DNA of 64,000 bases from Rhodobacteraceae bacterium HLUCCO07 (lineage in GTDB: Bacteria > Pseudomonadota > Alphaproteobacteria > Rhodobacterales > Rhodobacteraceae). Of this stretch, positions 9,096-17,769 are shown piece after piece (position 1 is the first letter of the stretch; each line of letters begins with the position of its first letter). The stretch covers positions 1 to 64,000 of the forward strand of contig LJSU01000001.1 of the NCBI GenBank assembly GCA_001314705.1. The letters are read 5' to 3'. The translations under genes and the position numbers were made by a program. Below the pieces are notes generated by a model. That model saw only the letters and a list, made by a program, of their open reading frames with translations, was not told the origin of the DNA and did no database searches.

Positions 9096-9467
9096 CTATT
9101 TTCCTTCAGGAATATCCACCAGCATCGCGCGCATCGTGTCCAGGCGTGCGGCCCCTGCCTGTGCCGCATCGGCCTCGAAGGCGCGATAAAGTTCGAGAAC
9201 TTTCTTGCCTGTTTCGGTCAAGGCGGCTCCACCCCCGCCGGGCCCACCGCGTGTGCTGTCCACGACGGGATCGCGGAACATGCTGTTCAATGTGCCGATC
9301 AGTTGCCAGGCGCGCTTGTAGCTCATGCGCATTTCACGCCCTGCCGCCGCGATGGAACCGCAACGGTCGATACGCTCCAACAACTCGGCCTTGCCGGGGC
9401 CAATCATTCCAGCCTCGCCAAAGACGACCCGGATGCGCAGGGCAGGGCGACTGGTATTCTCATCCAT
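9096..9467 (-). CDS. ModE-like molybdate-responsive regulator, HTH domain only
   Basis: 123 residues starting at MDENTSR; an in-frame ATG 14 codons earlier is possible but less well placed. The sequence is the LysR-type winged helix-turn-helix of ModE (GSIAAAGREMRMSYKRAWQLI, then a glycine-rich wing GGPGGGGAAL). The C-terminal Di-MOP domain that binds molybdate in classical ModE is absent. Such short forms occur beside mod operons. Lying upstream of modA in the same direction, it probably represses modABC through the palindrome in the gap. Confidence 0.75.
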   Translation of the reverse strand: MDENTSRPALRIRVVFGEAGMIGPGKAELLERIDRCGSIAAAGREMRMSYKRAWQLIGTLNSMFRDPVVDSTRGGPGGGGAALTETGKKVLELYRAFEADAAQAGAARLDTMRAMLVDIPEGK

Positions 9468-9579
9468 ATCCCCACTATCATGGACGGCGCCGACGGGATG
9501 CAAGGGCAATTCACGACCGCACGGGCCGGCGGTATCGCGGTTTGCGGGCTTTCCTGTCGATCATCGGGCTTGCACGGAG

Positions 9580-9774
9580 GATGGCTGCGGTGACCGGGTT
9601 TCGGGGCCGCATCACCGCCGATCCCGGCAAGCCCGAGGGCACGATGCGCAAGCTGATGGGCGTGTCGCGACTGGCATGCATGGGTTGGCGAGGGAGATCG
9701 GATTGGAAGTGGGTATGCGCTCCACCTATGACTGGTTCGTGAGGCAGGACTCCGAGACCCCGCGCGCAAAATGA
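9580..9774 (+). pseudogene. decayed C-terminal fragment of GDP-L-fucose synthase
   Basis: One frame reads FRGRITADPGKPEGTMRKL followed by MGVSRLACMGW, the conserved end of GDP-4-keto-6-deoxymannose epimerase/reductase (normally F-x-G-x-I-x-D-x-SKPDGTPRKLLDVSRL-x-x-LGW). The alignment then continues in another frame as REIGLEVGMRSTYDWFVRQ, matching the family's final helix, so there is a frameshift at about 9685-9697. Only about 65 of some 310 residues remain. No other nucleotide-sugar or polysaccharide genes are nearby, so this is a relic of a lost cluster. Confidence 0.75.
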
Positions 9775-10077
9775 CTCCGTGCTCAGCCTATGAAACCAAA
9801 CCCCTTCGAGACTTCGGCCTGCCTCAACTGCGTGAAAGGATACAAGGTCTTGCGGAATTGATTACGCCCCTTCTTATGTCCGGTGGTTCCGGCCCCTGCC
9901 GCTCGCTCGTCTCCGCCGGCGTTCGGGCGTCGTCCCGTGGTCGGAACCGGGAAAGACCAATCCGGAGAAACACGCCTTGTCGGGGAAATGCGGGGCGCGG
10001 GCGCGATGACAAGAAAACCCGTAACGACATGCGTGTGAAACCTTTGCAACAATGCCGGTTCGCACTTCCATCGCAAA
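9775..10077. other. non-coding stretch before the arsenic operon
   Basis: Roughly 300 bases between the fucose-synthase relic and the arsR-arsC operator. Open frames here have no recognisable products or good ribosome sites. The final 80 bases are more AT-rich and should contain the ars promoter. Confidence 0.4.
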
Positions 10078-10101
10078 ATATTTCTGTTATTCATGAAATA
10101 T
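10078..10101. promoter_or_regulatory. ArsR operator candidate
   Basis: Inverted repeat ATATTTC (10078-10084) and GAAATAT (10095-10101) separated by ten bases, with a central TTATTCAT. It overlaps the start codon of the arsR-arsC fusion. ArsR-family operators are AT-rich dyads of this size lying on the promoter of their own operon, which fits autorepression relieved by arsenite. Confidence 0.55.
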
Positions 10102-10945
10102 GGAAGAAGAAATCCCCTCACGTCTTGCGACACTCGGCCACCCCGAAAGGCTGGCGATCTTTCGCCTCCTGATGCGGCGCTACCCTGATCGTGTGCCCGC
10201 CGGTGAACTGGCGCAGGCGCGCGGGCTCAAGGCGTCCACGCTTTCGGCCTACCTTTCCGCATTGATGCAGGCCGGGTTGGTGACCCAGGAGCGAATGGGC
10301 ACATCGCTTCGATACACCATCGCCATGACAGAGCTGCGCCGCACTCTCGACTATCTGCTCCTCGACTGCTGTCGCGGTCGCCCGGAGTTCTGCTCACCCC
10401 TTTCACTTTCCTCGTCCACGGGAGCGACCGCCATGCCCGATCGCAAGTACAACGTTCTTTTCATATGCACAGGCAACTCGGCCCGTTCGATCTTTGCCGA
10501 ATCGATCCTTCGCAAGCTGGCGGGCGACCGGTTCGAGGTTTACTCGGCCGGCACGAAACCCTATTCGGAGCTCAACCCCTTCGCGCTCGAGATACTCGCG
10601 CAAAAGGGGCATGACATCTCTGGACTGCGGGCCAAGAACGTGTCCGAGTTCCAACGCGACGACGCGCCCAAATTCGATTTCGTCTTCACGGTCTGCAACC
10701 CGGCGGCAAACGAGGATTGCCCGGCCTGGGCAGGACAACCCGTCAGTGCGCATTGGGGGATGCCCGACCCGGTCAAGGTGGATGGCACCGACGCCGAGAA
10801 AAGCCTCGCGTTTCATCAGACCTACGGTCTGCTTCACAACCGGATGGCGGTGTTCACCGCGCTGCCCCTCGGCACGCTCGATCGTATGTCGCTTCAAAAG
10901 GCTGTTGACGATATCGGCACGTCCCAACAAGGAGATTTCGAATGA
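10100..10945 (+). CDS. ArsR repressor fused to arsenate reductase ArsC
   Basis: 281 residues in two domains. Residues 1-98 are an ArsR winged helix; C90, C91 and C98 ([10 protein letters not shown]) lie just after it and resemble the C-terminal three-cysteine As(III) site of ArsR proteins of the Acidithiobacillus type. From about 113 a low-molecular-weight phosphatase-like ArsC follows. Its P-loop CTGNSARS starts at C123 and a second cysteine pair lies in [10 protein letters not shown], as expected for disulfide-coupled reduction of arsenate. An internal ATG at the linker could also give ArsC alone. Overlaps gapArs by four bases; probably autorepressed. Confidence 0.88.
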   Translation: MEEEIPSRLATLGHPERLAIFRLLMRRYPDRVPAGELAQARGLKASTLSAYLSALMQAGLVTQERMGTSLRYTIAMTELRRTLDYLLLDCCRGRPEFCSPLSLSSSTGATAMPDRKYNVLFICTGNSARSIFAESILRKLAGDRFEVYSAGTKPYSELNPFALEILAQKGHDISGLRAKNVSEFQRDDAPKFDFVFTVCNPAANEDCPAWAGQPVSAHWGMPDPVKVDGTDAEKSLAFHQTYGLLHNRMAVFTALPLGTLDRMSLQKAVDDIGTSQQGDFE

Positions 10946-11940
10946 CCGTCTATGCACTCAACGGCCTTGGACGGGTGGGAAAGCTTGCGCTCCGGCCCCT
11001 GCTGGAACGCGGGGCACGGATTGCATGGATCAACGATGCCGTGGGCGATCCGGAAATGCACGCGCATCTGCTGGAATTCGACACGGTGCACGGGCGGTGG
11101 AATGCGGAGTTCTCGCATGATGCCGACAGCGTCACCATCGACGGGCAGCGGCTGCTCTTCATCGGCACGCGCGACCTGTCGGCCCTGCCGCTTGACGACG
11201 TAGACGTGGTGATCGACTGCACCGGGGTTCACAAGACCGAGGCCAGGCTCGCGCCCTATTTCGAGGCGGGCGTGAAAAAGGTGGTCGTTTCGGCCCCGGT
11301 CAAGGATGGCGAGACCGCCAACATCGTCCATGGCGTCAACGACCATGTCTACGATCCCGCCCGTCACCGCATCGTCACGGCGGCAAGCTGTACCACCAAT
11401 TGCCTCGCCCCGGTGGTCAAGGTGTTGCACGAGGCAATCGGCATCCGGCACGGTTCGATCACCACGATCCACGACGTGACCAACACCCAGACCATCGTCG
11501 ACCGCCCCGCCAAGGACCTGCGCCGCGCGCGCTCGGCGCTCAACAGCCTGATCCCCACCACGACAGGCAGCGCCACGGCGATCACGCTGATCTATCCCGA
11601 ACTCGAGGGGCGGCTGAACGGTCACGCGGTGCGCGTGCCGCTCCTGAACGCCTCGATCACCGATTGCGTCTTCGAGATGACCCGCGAGACAAGCGTTGAG
11701 GAGGTGAACGGCCTTCTCAAGGCTGCGGCCGAGGGGCCGCTCGCGGGAATCCTGGGCTATGAGGAGCGCCCGCTCGTGAGTGCGGATTACACCAACGATA
11801 CCCGCTCGGGCATCGTCGATGCGCCCTCCACGATGGTGGTGGGCGGAACCCAGGTGAAACTCTATGTCTGGTATGACAACGAAATGGGCTATGCGCATCG
11901 CCTTGTTGACGTGGCGCTGATTGTGGGGGCCTCGCTTTGA
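10942..11940 (+). CDS. gapArs: arsenic-associated glyceraldehyde-3-phosphate dehydrogenase
   Basis: 332 residues. Rossmann start ([15 protein letters not shown]), catalytic [11 protein letters not shown] with the nucleophile at C150, and the C-terminal [13 protein letters not shown] are intact. Its place between arsC and arsJ identifies it as the arsenic-resistance paralogue. In that role it joins arsenate to glyceraldehyde-3-phosphate to make unstable 1-arseno-3-phosphoglycerate, which ArsJ exports. Starts inside the upstream stop (ATGA) and shares its last bases with arsJ. Confidence 0.88.
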   Translation: MTVYALNGLGRVGKLALRPLLERGARIAWINDAVGDPEMHAHLLEFDTVHGRWNAEFSHDADSVTIDGQRLLFIGTRDLSALPLDDVDVVIDCTGVHKTEARLAPYFEAGVKKVVVSAPVKDGETANIVHGVNDHVYDPARHRIVTAASCTTNCLAPVVKVLHEAIGIRHGSITTIHDVTNTQTIVDRPAKDLRRARSALNSLIPTTTGSATAITLIYPELEGRLNGHAVRVPLLNASITDCVFEMTRETSVEEVNGLLKAAAEGPLAGILGYEERPLVSADYTNDTRSGIVDAPSTMVVGGTQVKLYVWYDNEMGYAHRLVDVALIVGASL

Positions 11941-13205
11941 CCGCAGCGCGCGAAGGTCTCAGCGCCTATATCGCGGTCACGGCGGCCTATTGGGCGTTCA
12001 TGCTGACCGACGGCGCGCTCAGGATGCTTGTGCTCCTGCACTTTCACATCCTCGGCTTCACCCCGGTGCAACTGGCCTATCTCTTCGTGCTCTATGAAAT
12101 CGCGGGGATGGTCACGAACCTTTCCGCCGGCTGGGTCGCGGCGCGGTTCGGGCTGACGTCGACGCTCTATGCCGGCCTCGGCGTGCAGGTTCTGGCACTC
12201 ATCGCGCTGGCGCAGCTCGATCCCGGTTGGACGATCGGCCTGTCGGTGGCCTATGTCATGGTCGTTCAGGGCGCGTCCGGCGTGGCCAAGGATCTGGCCA
12301 AGATGTCCTCGAAATCGGCGGTCAAGCTGCTCGCACCGGCCGAGGAAGGCGGGTTGTTTCGCTGGGTCGCGCTCCTCACCGGGTCGAAGAACGCGGTCAA
12401 GGGGCTGGGCTTCCTGCTCGGTGCGGGGTTGCTGGCCACTCTTGGCTTCACCGCGGCGGTGCTGGCGATGGCAGCGGTGCTTGTGCTGATCCTCTTGGCG
12501 GTGCTGCTGGCGATGCCCGCGGGCCTGCCAAAGGGGCGCAAGGGCGCGAAATTCTCGGAAGTGTTCTCGAAATCGCCCAACGTGAACTGGCTTTCGGCGG
12601 CGCGGGTGTTTCTCTTCGGCGCGCGCGACGTATGGTTCGTGGTCGGCATTCCCGTCTATTTCTATGCCGTGCTGTCGGATGGCACCACCGAGGGCGACCG
12701 CGTGGCGTTCTTCCTCATCGGCAGCTTCATGGCGGTCTGGATCATTCTTTACGGCGCGGTGCAGGCCGCCGCGCCGCGCCTGCTGGGCGCGCGCAACCGG
12801 CCCGAGGCCGACCTGATCGGTGCGGCGCGCGGCTGGGCCTGGGCGCTGGCCGTGATTCCCGCCGCGCTGACCCTGGCGGCGCTCGCGTCGTCCGAGCCGC
12901 AGCCCTGGCTCACCGTCACGCTGGTGGCCGGCCTGCTGGTCTTCGGCGCCGTCTTTGCCGTGAACTCCGCGCTTCATTCCTACCTGATCCTCGCCTTCAC
13001 CAAGGCCGAGCGGGTGACCATGGATGTGGGCTTCTACTACATGGCCAATGCCGGTGGGCGCCTGATCGGCACGGTCCTGTCGGGCCTTGCGTACCAGGCG
13101 GGCGGGCTCACCCTCATGCTGGGGGCGGCGACGGTGATGGTTGCGCTCTCGGCCCTCGCCGCGGGCCGGCTGCACGCCGGGCACCCCGATGTCACCCCTG
13201 CGTGA
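11937..13205 (+). CDS. arsJ: organoarsenical efflux MFS transporter ArsJ
   Basis: 422 residues and about 12 membrane helices. It exports 1-arseno-3-phosphoglycerate made by the preceding dehydrogenase, giving net arsenate extrusion. The family's segment [24 protein letters not shown] is near residue 105. The best start is a TTG at 11937 overlapping the gapArs stop (TTGA), consistent with coupled translation. No arsenite pump (ArsB or Acr3) follows. Confidence 0.88.
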   Translation: MTAAREGLSAYIAVTAAYWAFMLTDGALRMLVLLHFHILGFTPVQLAYLFVLYEIAGMVTNLSAGWVAARFGLTSTLYAGLGVQVLALIALAQLDPGWTIGLSVAYVMVVQGASGVAKDLAKMSSKSAVKLLAPAEEGGLFRWVALLTGSKNAVKGLGFLLGAGLLATLGFTAAVLAMAAVLVLILLAVLLAMPAGLPKGRKGAKFSEVFSKSPNVNWLSAARVFLFGARDVWFVVGIPVYFYAVLSDGTTEGDRVAFFLIGSFMAVWIILYGAVQAAAPRLLGARNRPEADLIGAARGWAWALAVIPAALTLAALASSEPQPWLTVTLVAGLLVFGAVFAVNSALHSYLILAFTKAERVTMDVGFYYMANAGGRLIGTVLSGLAYQAGGLTLMLGAATVMVALSALAAGRLHAGHPDVTPA

Positions 13206-13282
13206 GGCGCTTCGGACGTGACCTCGGGTGAATTCCGGTCTAGGGGGACGTTCACGCAGGGCAAGGACAGGGCAGGGGACGC

Positions 13283-13882
13283 ATGCAGGCAGCTTTCGCG
13301 GGGTTCGTGCTGGGGTTCTCGCTGATCCTGGCCATCGGGGCACAGAATGCCTTCGTGCTGCGGCAGGGGCTGAGGCGCGAGCACGTGCTGGCCACGGTGC
13401 TGATCTGTGCCCTGTCCGATGCGGCGCTGATCGCGGCAGGCGTGGCCGGGTTCGGCGCGCTCGCGCAGGCGGTGCCGGGGCTGGAACTCGCGATGCGGGT
13501 TTTCGGGGCGGCGTTCCTCATATGGTATGGCGCGCGCAACCTTTGGGCTGCTTGGCGCGGGGGCGCGGCGCTCGATTCGGGGGGCGAGGCGCGCCATTCC
13601 CTGCGTGGCGTGGCGCTCACCGTGCTGGCGCTGACATGGCTCAACCCGCATGTCTATCTCGACACCGTGGTGCTTCTGGGGTCGATCTCGGCACAGTATG
13701 ACAACCGGCTCGCCTTTGCGCTGGGGGCGATGACGGCCAGTTTCGTGTTCTTCTTTGCGCTGGGCTATGGCGCGCGGGTGCTGGCGCCACTGTTCGCGCG
13801 GCCCGCGTCCTGGCGGTTGCTCGACCTCGTGGTCGGGCTGACCATGTGGGCGATCGCGGCCAAACTGCTGCTGGGCGGCTGA
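13283..13882 (+). CDS. LysE/ArgO-type amino-acid exporter
   Basis: 199 residues with six predicted helices. The N-terminal AGFVLGFSLILAIGAQNAFVLRQGL is the LysE/ArgO signature, with a further LTWLNPHVYLDTVVLLGS segment. Exports basic amino acids such as arginine or lysine in known members; the exact substrate here cannot be read from sequence. It stands alone, 77 bases after arsJ in the same direction. Confidence 0.85.
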   Translation: MQAAFAGFVLGFSLILAIGAQNAFVLRQGLRREHVLATVLICALSDAALIAAGVAGFGALAQAVPGLELAMRVFGAAFLIWYGARNLWAAWRGGAALDSGGEARHSLRGVALTVLALTWLNPHVYLDTVVLLGSISAQYDNRLAFALGAMTASFVFFFALGYGARVLAPLFARPASWRLLDLVVGLTMWAIAAKLLLGG

Positions 13883-13892
13883 GGGCCCGCGC

Positions 13893-14444
13893 TCAGGGAT
13901 GCACTGCGCCGGGGCAATGCGACAGAAGCCAGATCGCGAACCAGTCGAACCCGGCCTCGATCCCCTGGAGTCGCAGCCACGCGTCCTGAAGCCGGTAGGC
14001 GTCCCCTTCCATCGCCTGCACGCAAGGCCAGTCAGACGAAGCGATCTGCGCGGCATGGACCAGCTCGTGCAGCAGGACCGAGCGGTCGAACGGGTCGGTC
14101 TCGTGCCAGGGTTCGACGAGGTATATGAGGTTGGCCCGCGCGTCATAGGCGGCACGCAGGTCGGGATCGACGATCAGGTCGTGGCCCTCGTAGGCGATCA
14201 CCGTCCCGGCCCGGCAGAACGAGATCGCAGGCGGATCCGCACGCAGCGCCGTCACATCGTAACCGCCTTCCGCCCCGATCCAGTCGATCAGCGCCGCCAC
14301 GAGCGCCGGGGCAGGGGGCGTGCATTCCCCGATCACCTGTGCCCGGGCGTTGCCCTGGGGCACGAGCAGCATCAGCCACGCAAAAAACAGGATACGGATG
14401 ACGGACAGCATGGCGAAGAATGACAAGCCATGCGATTTCGTCAA
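13893..14444 (-). CDS. secreted HELVH-motif protein, DUF6647-like
   Basis: 183 residues. A hydrophobic N-terminal signal segment is followed by a domain with HELVHAAQ, the zinc-binding helix of metallopeptidases, and several conserved cysteines. Resembles a family of small periplasmic putative peptidases found in Rhodobacteraceae. The start at 14444 or the ATG 11 codons later are both plausible, the second giving a more usual signal peptide. Convergent with the exporter gene. Activity is inferred only from the motif. Confidence 0.6.
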   Translation of the reverse strand: MTKSHGLSFFAMLSVIRILFFAWLMLLVPQGNARAQVIGECTPPAPALVAALIDWIGAEGGYDVTALRADPPAISFCRAGTVIAYEGHDLIVDPDLRAAYDARANLIYLVEPWHETDPFDRSVLLHELVHAAQIASSDWPCVQAMEGDAYRLQDAWLRLQGIEAGFDWFAIWLLSHCPGAVHP

Positions 14445-14520
14445 CTCCGCATTGCAGAACCTGCCAGGGCGGCAAAAGTTAACAGGTTATCCCTTGCAGG
14501 CCCATTCGCTTCATGTCCAG

Positions 14521-15435
14521 ATGTGGCGCATGGAAGTTGCGCGCGCATCGCGACCCGTTACCGGGGTCATGTGGATGGTTCTGACCGGGGTCCTCTTTGT
14601 CGGGGTCACGGCGGTGGTCAAGGTGCTGGGCACGCGTATTCCGGCCCCCGAGGCGGCCTTTCTGCGCTATCTCCTGGGGCTGGTGTTCCTGATCCCGATG
14701 ATCCGGCCGATGTTGCGGGCCGGGTTGACCAGACGACAGTTGAGACTTTTCGGCTTTCGCGGGCTGGCCCATACCGTGGGCGTGGCGCTGTGGTTCTTCG
14801 CGATGGCGCGCATTCCGATCGCGGACGTGACCGCGATGAACTATCTCGCGCCGGTTTACGTGGCCGTCGGCGCGGCACTCTTTCTCGGCGAAACGCTGCA
14901 TCTGCGGCGCATCCTCGCGGTGGCGGCGGCGCTGGTCGGCGCGCTGATCATCCTGCGCCCGGGCTTTCGCGAGGTCGGGCCGGGGCACCTGGCCATGTTG
15001 ATCGCGGCGGTGTTCTTTGCGGCCTCCTATCTCATCGCCAAGCGGATGGCCGACGAGACCGGCCCCGAGGTGACGGTGACGATGTTGTCGATCTCGGTGA
15101 CGATCGGGTTGGCGCCGCTGGCGCTGATGAACTGGGTCTGGCCCAACGGGGAAGAGTTCCTGCTGCTTCTCGTCGTCGCCTTTCTGGCCACGGCAGGGCA
15201 CTACACCATGTCGCTGGCGCTGGCCGCGGCGCCTGTGACGGTGACCCAGCCGGTCAATTTCCTGCAACTCGTTTGGGCGGTGTTGCTGGGCGCCTTCGTC
15301 TTCGGCGAAGGATTCGATCTGTGGGTGATCGCGGGCGGCACGGTGATCGTCGCGGCGATCTCCTTCATGACATGGCGCGAGGCGGTGCTCAAACGTCGCC
15401 TGCGCACACCCATCGTGCCCGCAACAAAACTCTGA
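14521..15435 (+). CDS. EamA/DMT-family exporter
   Basis: About 304 residues with ten predicted helices in two EamA repeats (first repeat ending GETLHLRRILAVAAALVGALIIL, second ending FGEGFDLWVIAGGTVIVAAISF). Members export metabolites such as amino acids or nucleosides; substrate unknown. An upstream in-frame ATG at 14320 would add residues overlapping the opposite gene, so the start is placed at 14521 (or 14530), where the membrane protein begins. Confidence 0.75.
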   Translation: MWRMEVARASRPVTGVMWMVLTGVLFVGVTAVVKVLGTRIPAPEAAFLRYLLGLVFLIPMIRPMLRAGLTRRQLRLFGFRGLAHTVGVALWFFAMARIPIADVTAMNYLAPVYVAVGAALFLGETLHLRRILAVAAALVGALIILRPGFREVGPGHLAMLIAAVFFAASYLIAKRMADETGPEVTVTMLSISVTIGLAPLALMNWVWPNGEEFLLLLVVAFLATAGHYTMSLALAAAPVTVTQPVNFLQLVWAVLLGAFVFGEGFDLWVIAGGTVIVAAISFMTWREAVLKRRLRTPIVPATKL

Positions 15436-15462
15436 CCGGGCTCTGAAAAACCGCCCGCGCCG

Positions 15463-15497
15463 CCCCTTCATCTTGCCTTGAATACTCCCGCCCGAGG
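15463..15497 (-). repeat. intergenic repeat copy, GAGTATT-GCAAGATGAAG type
   Basis: Read on the minus strand it contains GGGAGTATTCAAGGCAAGAT followed by GAAGGGG. The same arrangement recurs at 20876-20912 and 37082-37118 and more weakly at 45840-45868. Lies between two convergent genes (the EamA exporter and choV). Confidence 0.5.
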
Positions 15498-15512
15498 CGT
15501 CCCCGGGCCGCG

Positions 15513-16553
15513 TCAGCCGCGCGGGTCGAGCAGCTTGGACAAAACCCGGTCCTTCGTTACCTGCCCGACGATCCGCCCGCCTTCTTCGACACCCACCGGC
15601 GCGCCGCTCTGGCCGACCTTCTCCATTACTGCGCGGATATCCTCGTCCGGCTTCACGGTGATCCGCGGTGTGCCTTCGGCCGGTTCCATCACGTCGCGCG
15701 CGCAAAGCACACCAAGCGGGTTCATATGGGCCACGAAATCGGCCACGTACTCGTTGGCAGGGTTCGAGAAGATTTCCTGCGGGGTGCCGCATTGCACGAT
15801 CCGCCCGCCCTCCATGATGGCGATGCGGTTGCCGATCTTGAACGCCTCGTCGAGGTCATGGGAAACAAAGATGATGGTGCGGTGCAGCGTGTCCTGCAAC
15901 TCCAGCAACTCGTCCTGAAGCCGCGTGCGGATGAGCGGGTCGAGCGCCGAGAACGGCTCGTCCATCAGCAGGACTGGCGCATTGGTGGCAAAGGCCCGGG
16001 CGAGGCCGACGCGCTGCTGCATGCCGCCCGACAATTCGCCCACCTTGCGCTCGGCCCAGTCGGAAAGGCCCACGATCTCAAGCTGTTCATCGACCCGCGC
16101 GGCGCGTTCGGCCGGCCCCATCCCGCCCAGTTCGAGACCCAGCCCCACGTTTTCGCGCACCGTGCGCCAGGGCAGGAGGCCAAAGGCCTGGAACACCATC
16201 GAGATATGCGAAAGCCGCATCTTGCGCAGGGTCTGCGCCCCGGCATGGGTGATGTCCACCATCTCGCCCTCGCGCCGGACATGCACCGCGCCGCGTGCCA
16301 CGGGGTTGAGCCCGTTGACCGCTCGCAACAGCGTCGATTTGCCCGATCCGGACAGCCCCATGAGGACAAGGATCTCGCCCTCCTGAACCTCCAGCGTGCA
16401 GTCATGCACGCCCAGTACCTGGCCCGTGGCGGCCTGAATCTCGCCGCGTTCCTGCCCCGCATCCATCAGCGGCAGGGCACGTTCGGGGTGATCGCCGAAG
16501 ACGATCGAAACCTTGTCGAAGATCACGGCAGTCTCTGTTGCGGTTCTGTTCAT
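15513..16553 (-). CDS. choV: choline/betaine ABC transporter ATP-binding protein ChoV
   Basis: 346 residues of the ProV/OpuAA type. Walker A GLSGSGKST, signature LSGGMQQR and Walker B VLLMDEP are intact. An N-terminal extension precedes the ATPase and a C-terminal CBS-like region (DVMEPAEGTPRITVKPDEDIR) follows, as in ProV. Its start overlaps the choW stop by four bases. Choline uptake is inferred from the neighbouring choX and bet genes. Confidence 0.9.
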   Translation of the reverse strand: MNRTATETAVIFDKVSIVFGDHPERALPLMDAGQERGEIQAATGQVLGVHDCTLEVQEGEILVLMGLSGSGKSTLLRAVNGLNPVARGAVHVRREGEMVDITHAGAQTLRKMRLSHISMVFQAFGLLPWRTVRENVGLGLELGGMGPAERAARVDEQLEIVGLSDWAERKVGELSGGMQQRVGLARAFATNAPVLLMDEPFSALDPLIRTRLQDELLELQDTLHRTIIFVSHDLDEAFKIGNRIAIMEGGRIVQCGTPQEIFSNPANEYVADFVAHMNPLGVLCARDVMEPAEGTPRITVKPDEDIRAVMEKVGQSGAPVGVEEGGRIVGQVTKDRVLSKLLDPRG

Positions 16554-17383
16554 TTGCGTTCGATCCTCAGCATCCGGTCGAGCATGATCGCCACCACAAC
16601 GATGACGATGCCCGATTCAAACCCCAGTGCGGTGTTCACGGTGTTGAGCGCGCGCACCACCGGCACACCCAGACCGCTTGCCCCGACCAGGGCCGCGATC
16701 ACAACCATGCTGAGCGACAGCATGATCGTCTGGTTGAGCCCGGTCATGATCTGCGGCAGCGCAAAGGGCAGTTCGACCTTCCACAGAAGCTGGCGTTTGG
16801 TGGCCCCGAACGCCTGTGCCGCCTCGATCAGCGGTTGCGGCGTCGAGGTGATGCCCAGATGCGTAAGGCGAATGGGCGCGGGCAGCACGAAGATCACCGT
16901 GGCGATCAACCCCGGCACCATGCCGATACCGAAAAAGACGATCGCCGGGATCAGGTAGACAAAGGTCGGCAGGGTCTGCATGAGGTCGAGAACCGGGCGT
17001 ATCCACGCATAGAGACGCGGGCGATGCGCCGCGGCAATGCCGATGGGCACGCCCACCGACATGCACACGACACAGGCCGACAGAACCAGCGTCAGGCTCT
17101 CGGTGGTCTCTTCCCAATAGCCCTGGTTGAGGATGAAGAGAAACCCGAGCCCCACCAGCAGCGGCATTTTCCAGCCCCGCTGCAGGGCCCATGTCAGCGC
17201 CATGAACCCGGCCACCACCGCAAGTTCGGGCGGGCTTTGCAACACCCACAGGATGCCTTCGATCAGCAATTCCATCATCAGCGAGAGACCGTCGAAGAAC
17301 GGCTCGCCCACATCCTGGAACCAGTCAAAGACCTGCTTGGCGGTCTTGCCCACGGGGATTTTCGTATCGGTCAGCCAATTCAT
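16550..17383 (-). CDS. choW: choline ABC transporter permease ChoW
   Basis: 277 residues with six predicted helices. It has the ProW-type permease region (GVPIGIAAAHRPRLYAWIRPVLDLMQTLPTFVYLIP, written here as two linked parts) and the EAA loop (IEAAQAFGATKRQLLWKVELP). Translationally coupled to choV by an ATGA overlap. Separated from choX by 386 bases. Confidence 0.9.
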   Translation of the reverse strand: MNWLTDTKIPVGKTAKQVFDWFQDVGEPFFDGLSLMMELLIEGILWVLQSPPELAVVAGFMALTWALQRGWKMPLLVGLGFLFILNQGYWEETTESLTLVLSACVVCMSVGVPIGIAAAHRPRLYAWIRPVLDLMQTLPTFVYLIPAIVFFGIGMVPGLIATVIFVLPAPIRLTHLGITSTPQPLIEAAQAFGATKRQLLWKVELPFALPQIMTGLNQTIMLSLSMVVIAALVGASGLGVPVVRALNTVNTALGFESGIVIVVVAIMLDRMLRIERK

Positions 17384-17533
17384 CCGTCAGCCTTGTTCAA
17401 GGGGGTCCATCCATCGGCGATTTCGATCGACAATGCCGCGTTTCCGGCGGCACATCTCACGGTCTCTCCAACATCCTATGGTGGACCGGTAATTCACATT
17501 ATTGAAGTGCCCGCAGGCCAGCCAGGATTTCCC

Positions 17534-17553
17534 CCGGATCGCTTGCGATCCGG
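17534..17553 (-). repeat. palindromic repeat CCGGATCGC-AA-GCGATCCGG
   Basis: On the minus strand a perfect 9-bp inverted repeat with two central bases, preceded by GCGAA and followed by GGGGAAAT. The copy at 45821-45850 is identical except that the T-A stem pair has become A-T on both arms, so pairing is preserved. Confidence 0.6.
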
Positions 17554-17691
17554 TTCGCGCACGGCCCCGCCCCCGCCGGGCGGGCGCTGCTCGTTCACCC
17601 GCGGCCAGTCGCCACCCTCCTGCACAGCAAGCTGCCGACGACGCTGATCTATCTTCTGATGGCGGGCTGGCCCCACCGGAAAGAGGGCGTC

Positions 17692-17718
17692 CAGCCCGGC
17701 ATCGGCGATGCCGGGCTG
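17692..17718. repeat. 13-bp palindrome after choX
   Basis: CAGCCCGGCATCG and CGATGCCGGGCTG are perfect reverse complements around a single G. It lies 52 bases beyond the choX stop on the minus strand. No T tract follows, so it is more likely a stabilising or attenuating hairpin than a full terminator. Confidence 0.55.
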
Positions 17719-17769
17719 TTCCTCGATGATCCGGCGAATGCGACCGGCCGGCCGGCGTCACGGCCGCGT

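Larger units (their letters stand above)
17384..17769. other. choX-choW spacer with two strong palindromes, no gene
   Basis: A 386-base gap inside what should be one choXWV transcript. It contains the palindromes at 17692-17718 and 17534-17553 and otherwise only unsupported open frames. The spacer may lower expression of choWV relative to the binding protein, or stabilise the choX 3' end. Confidence 0.5.
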
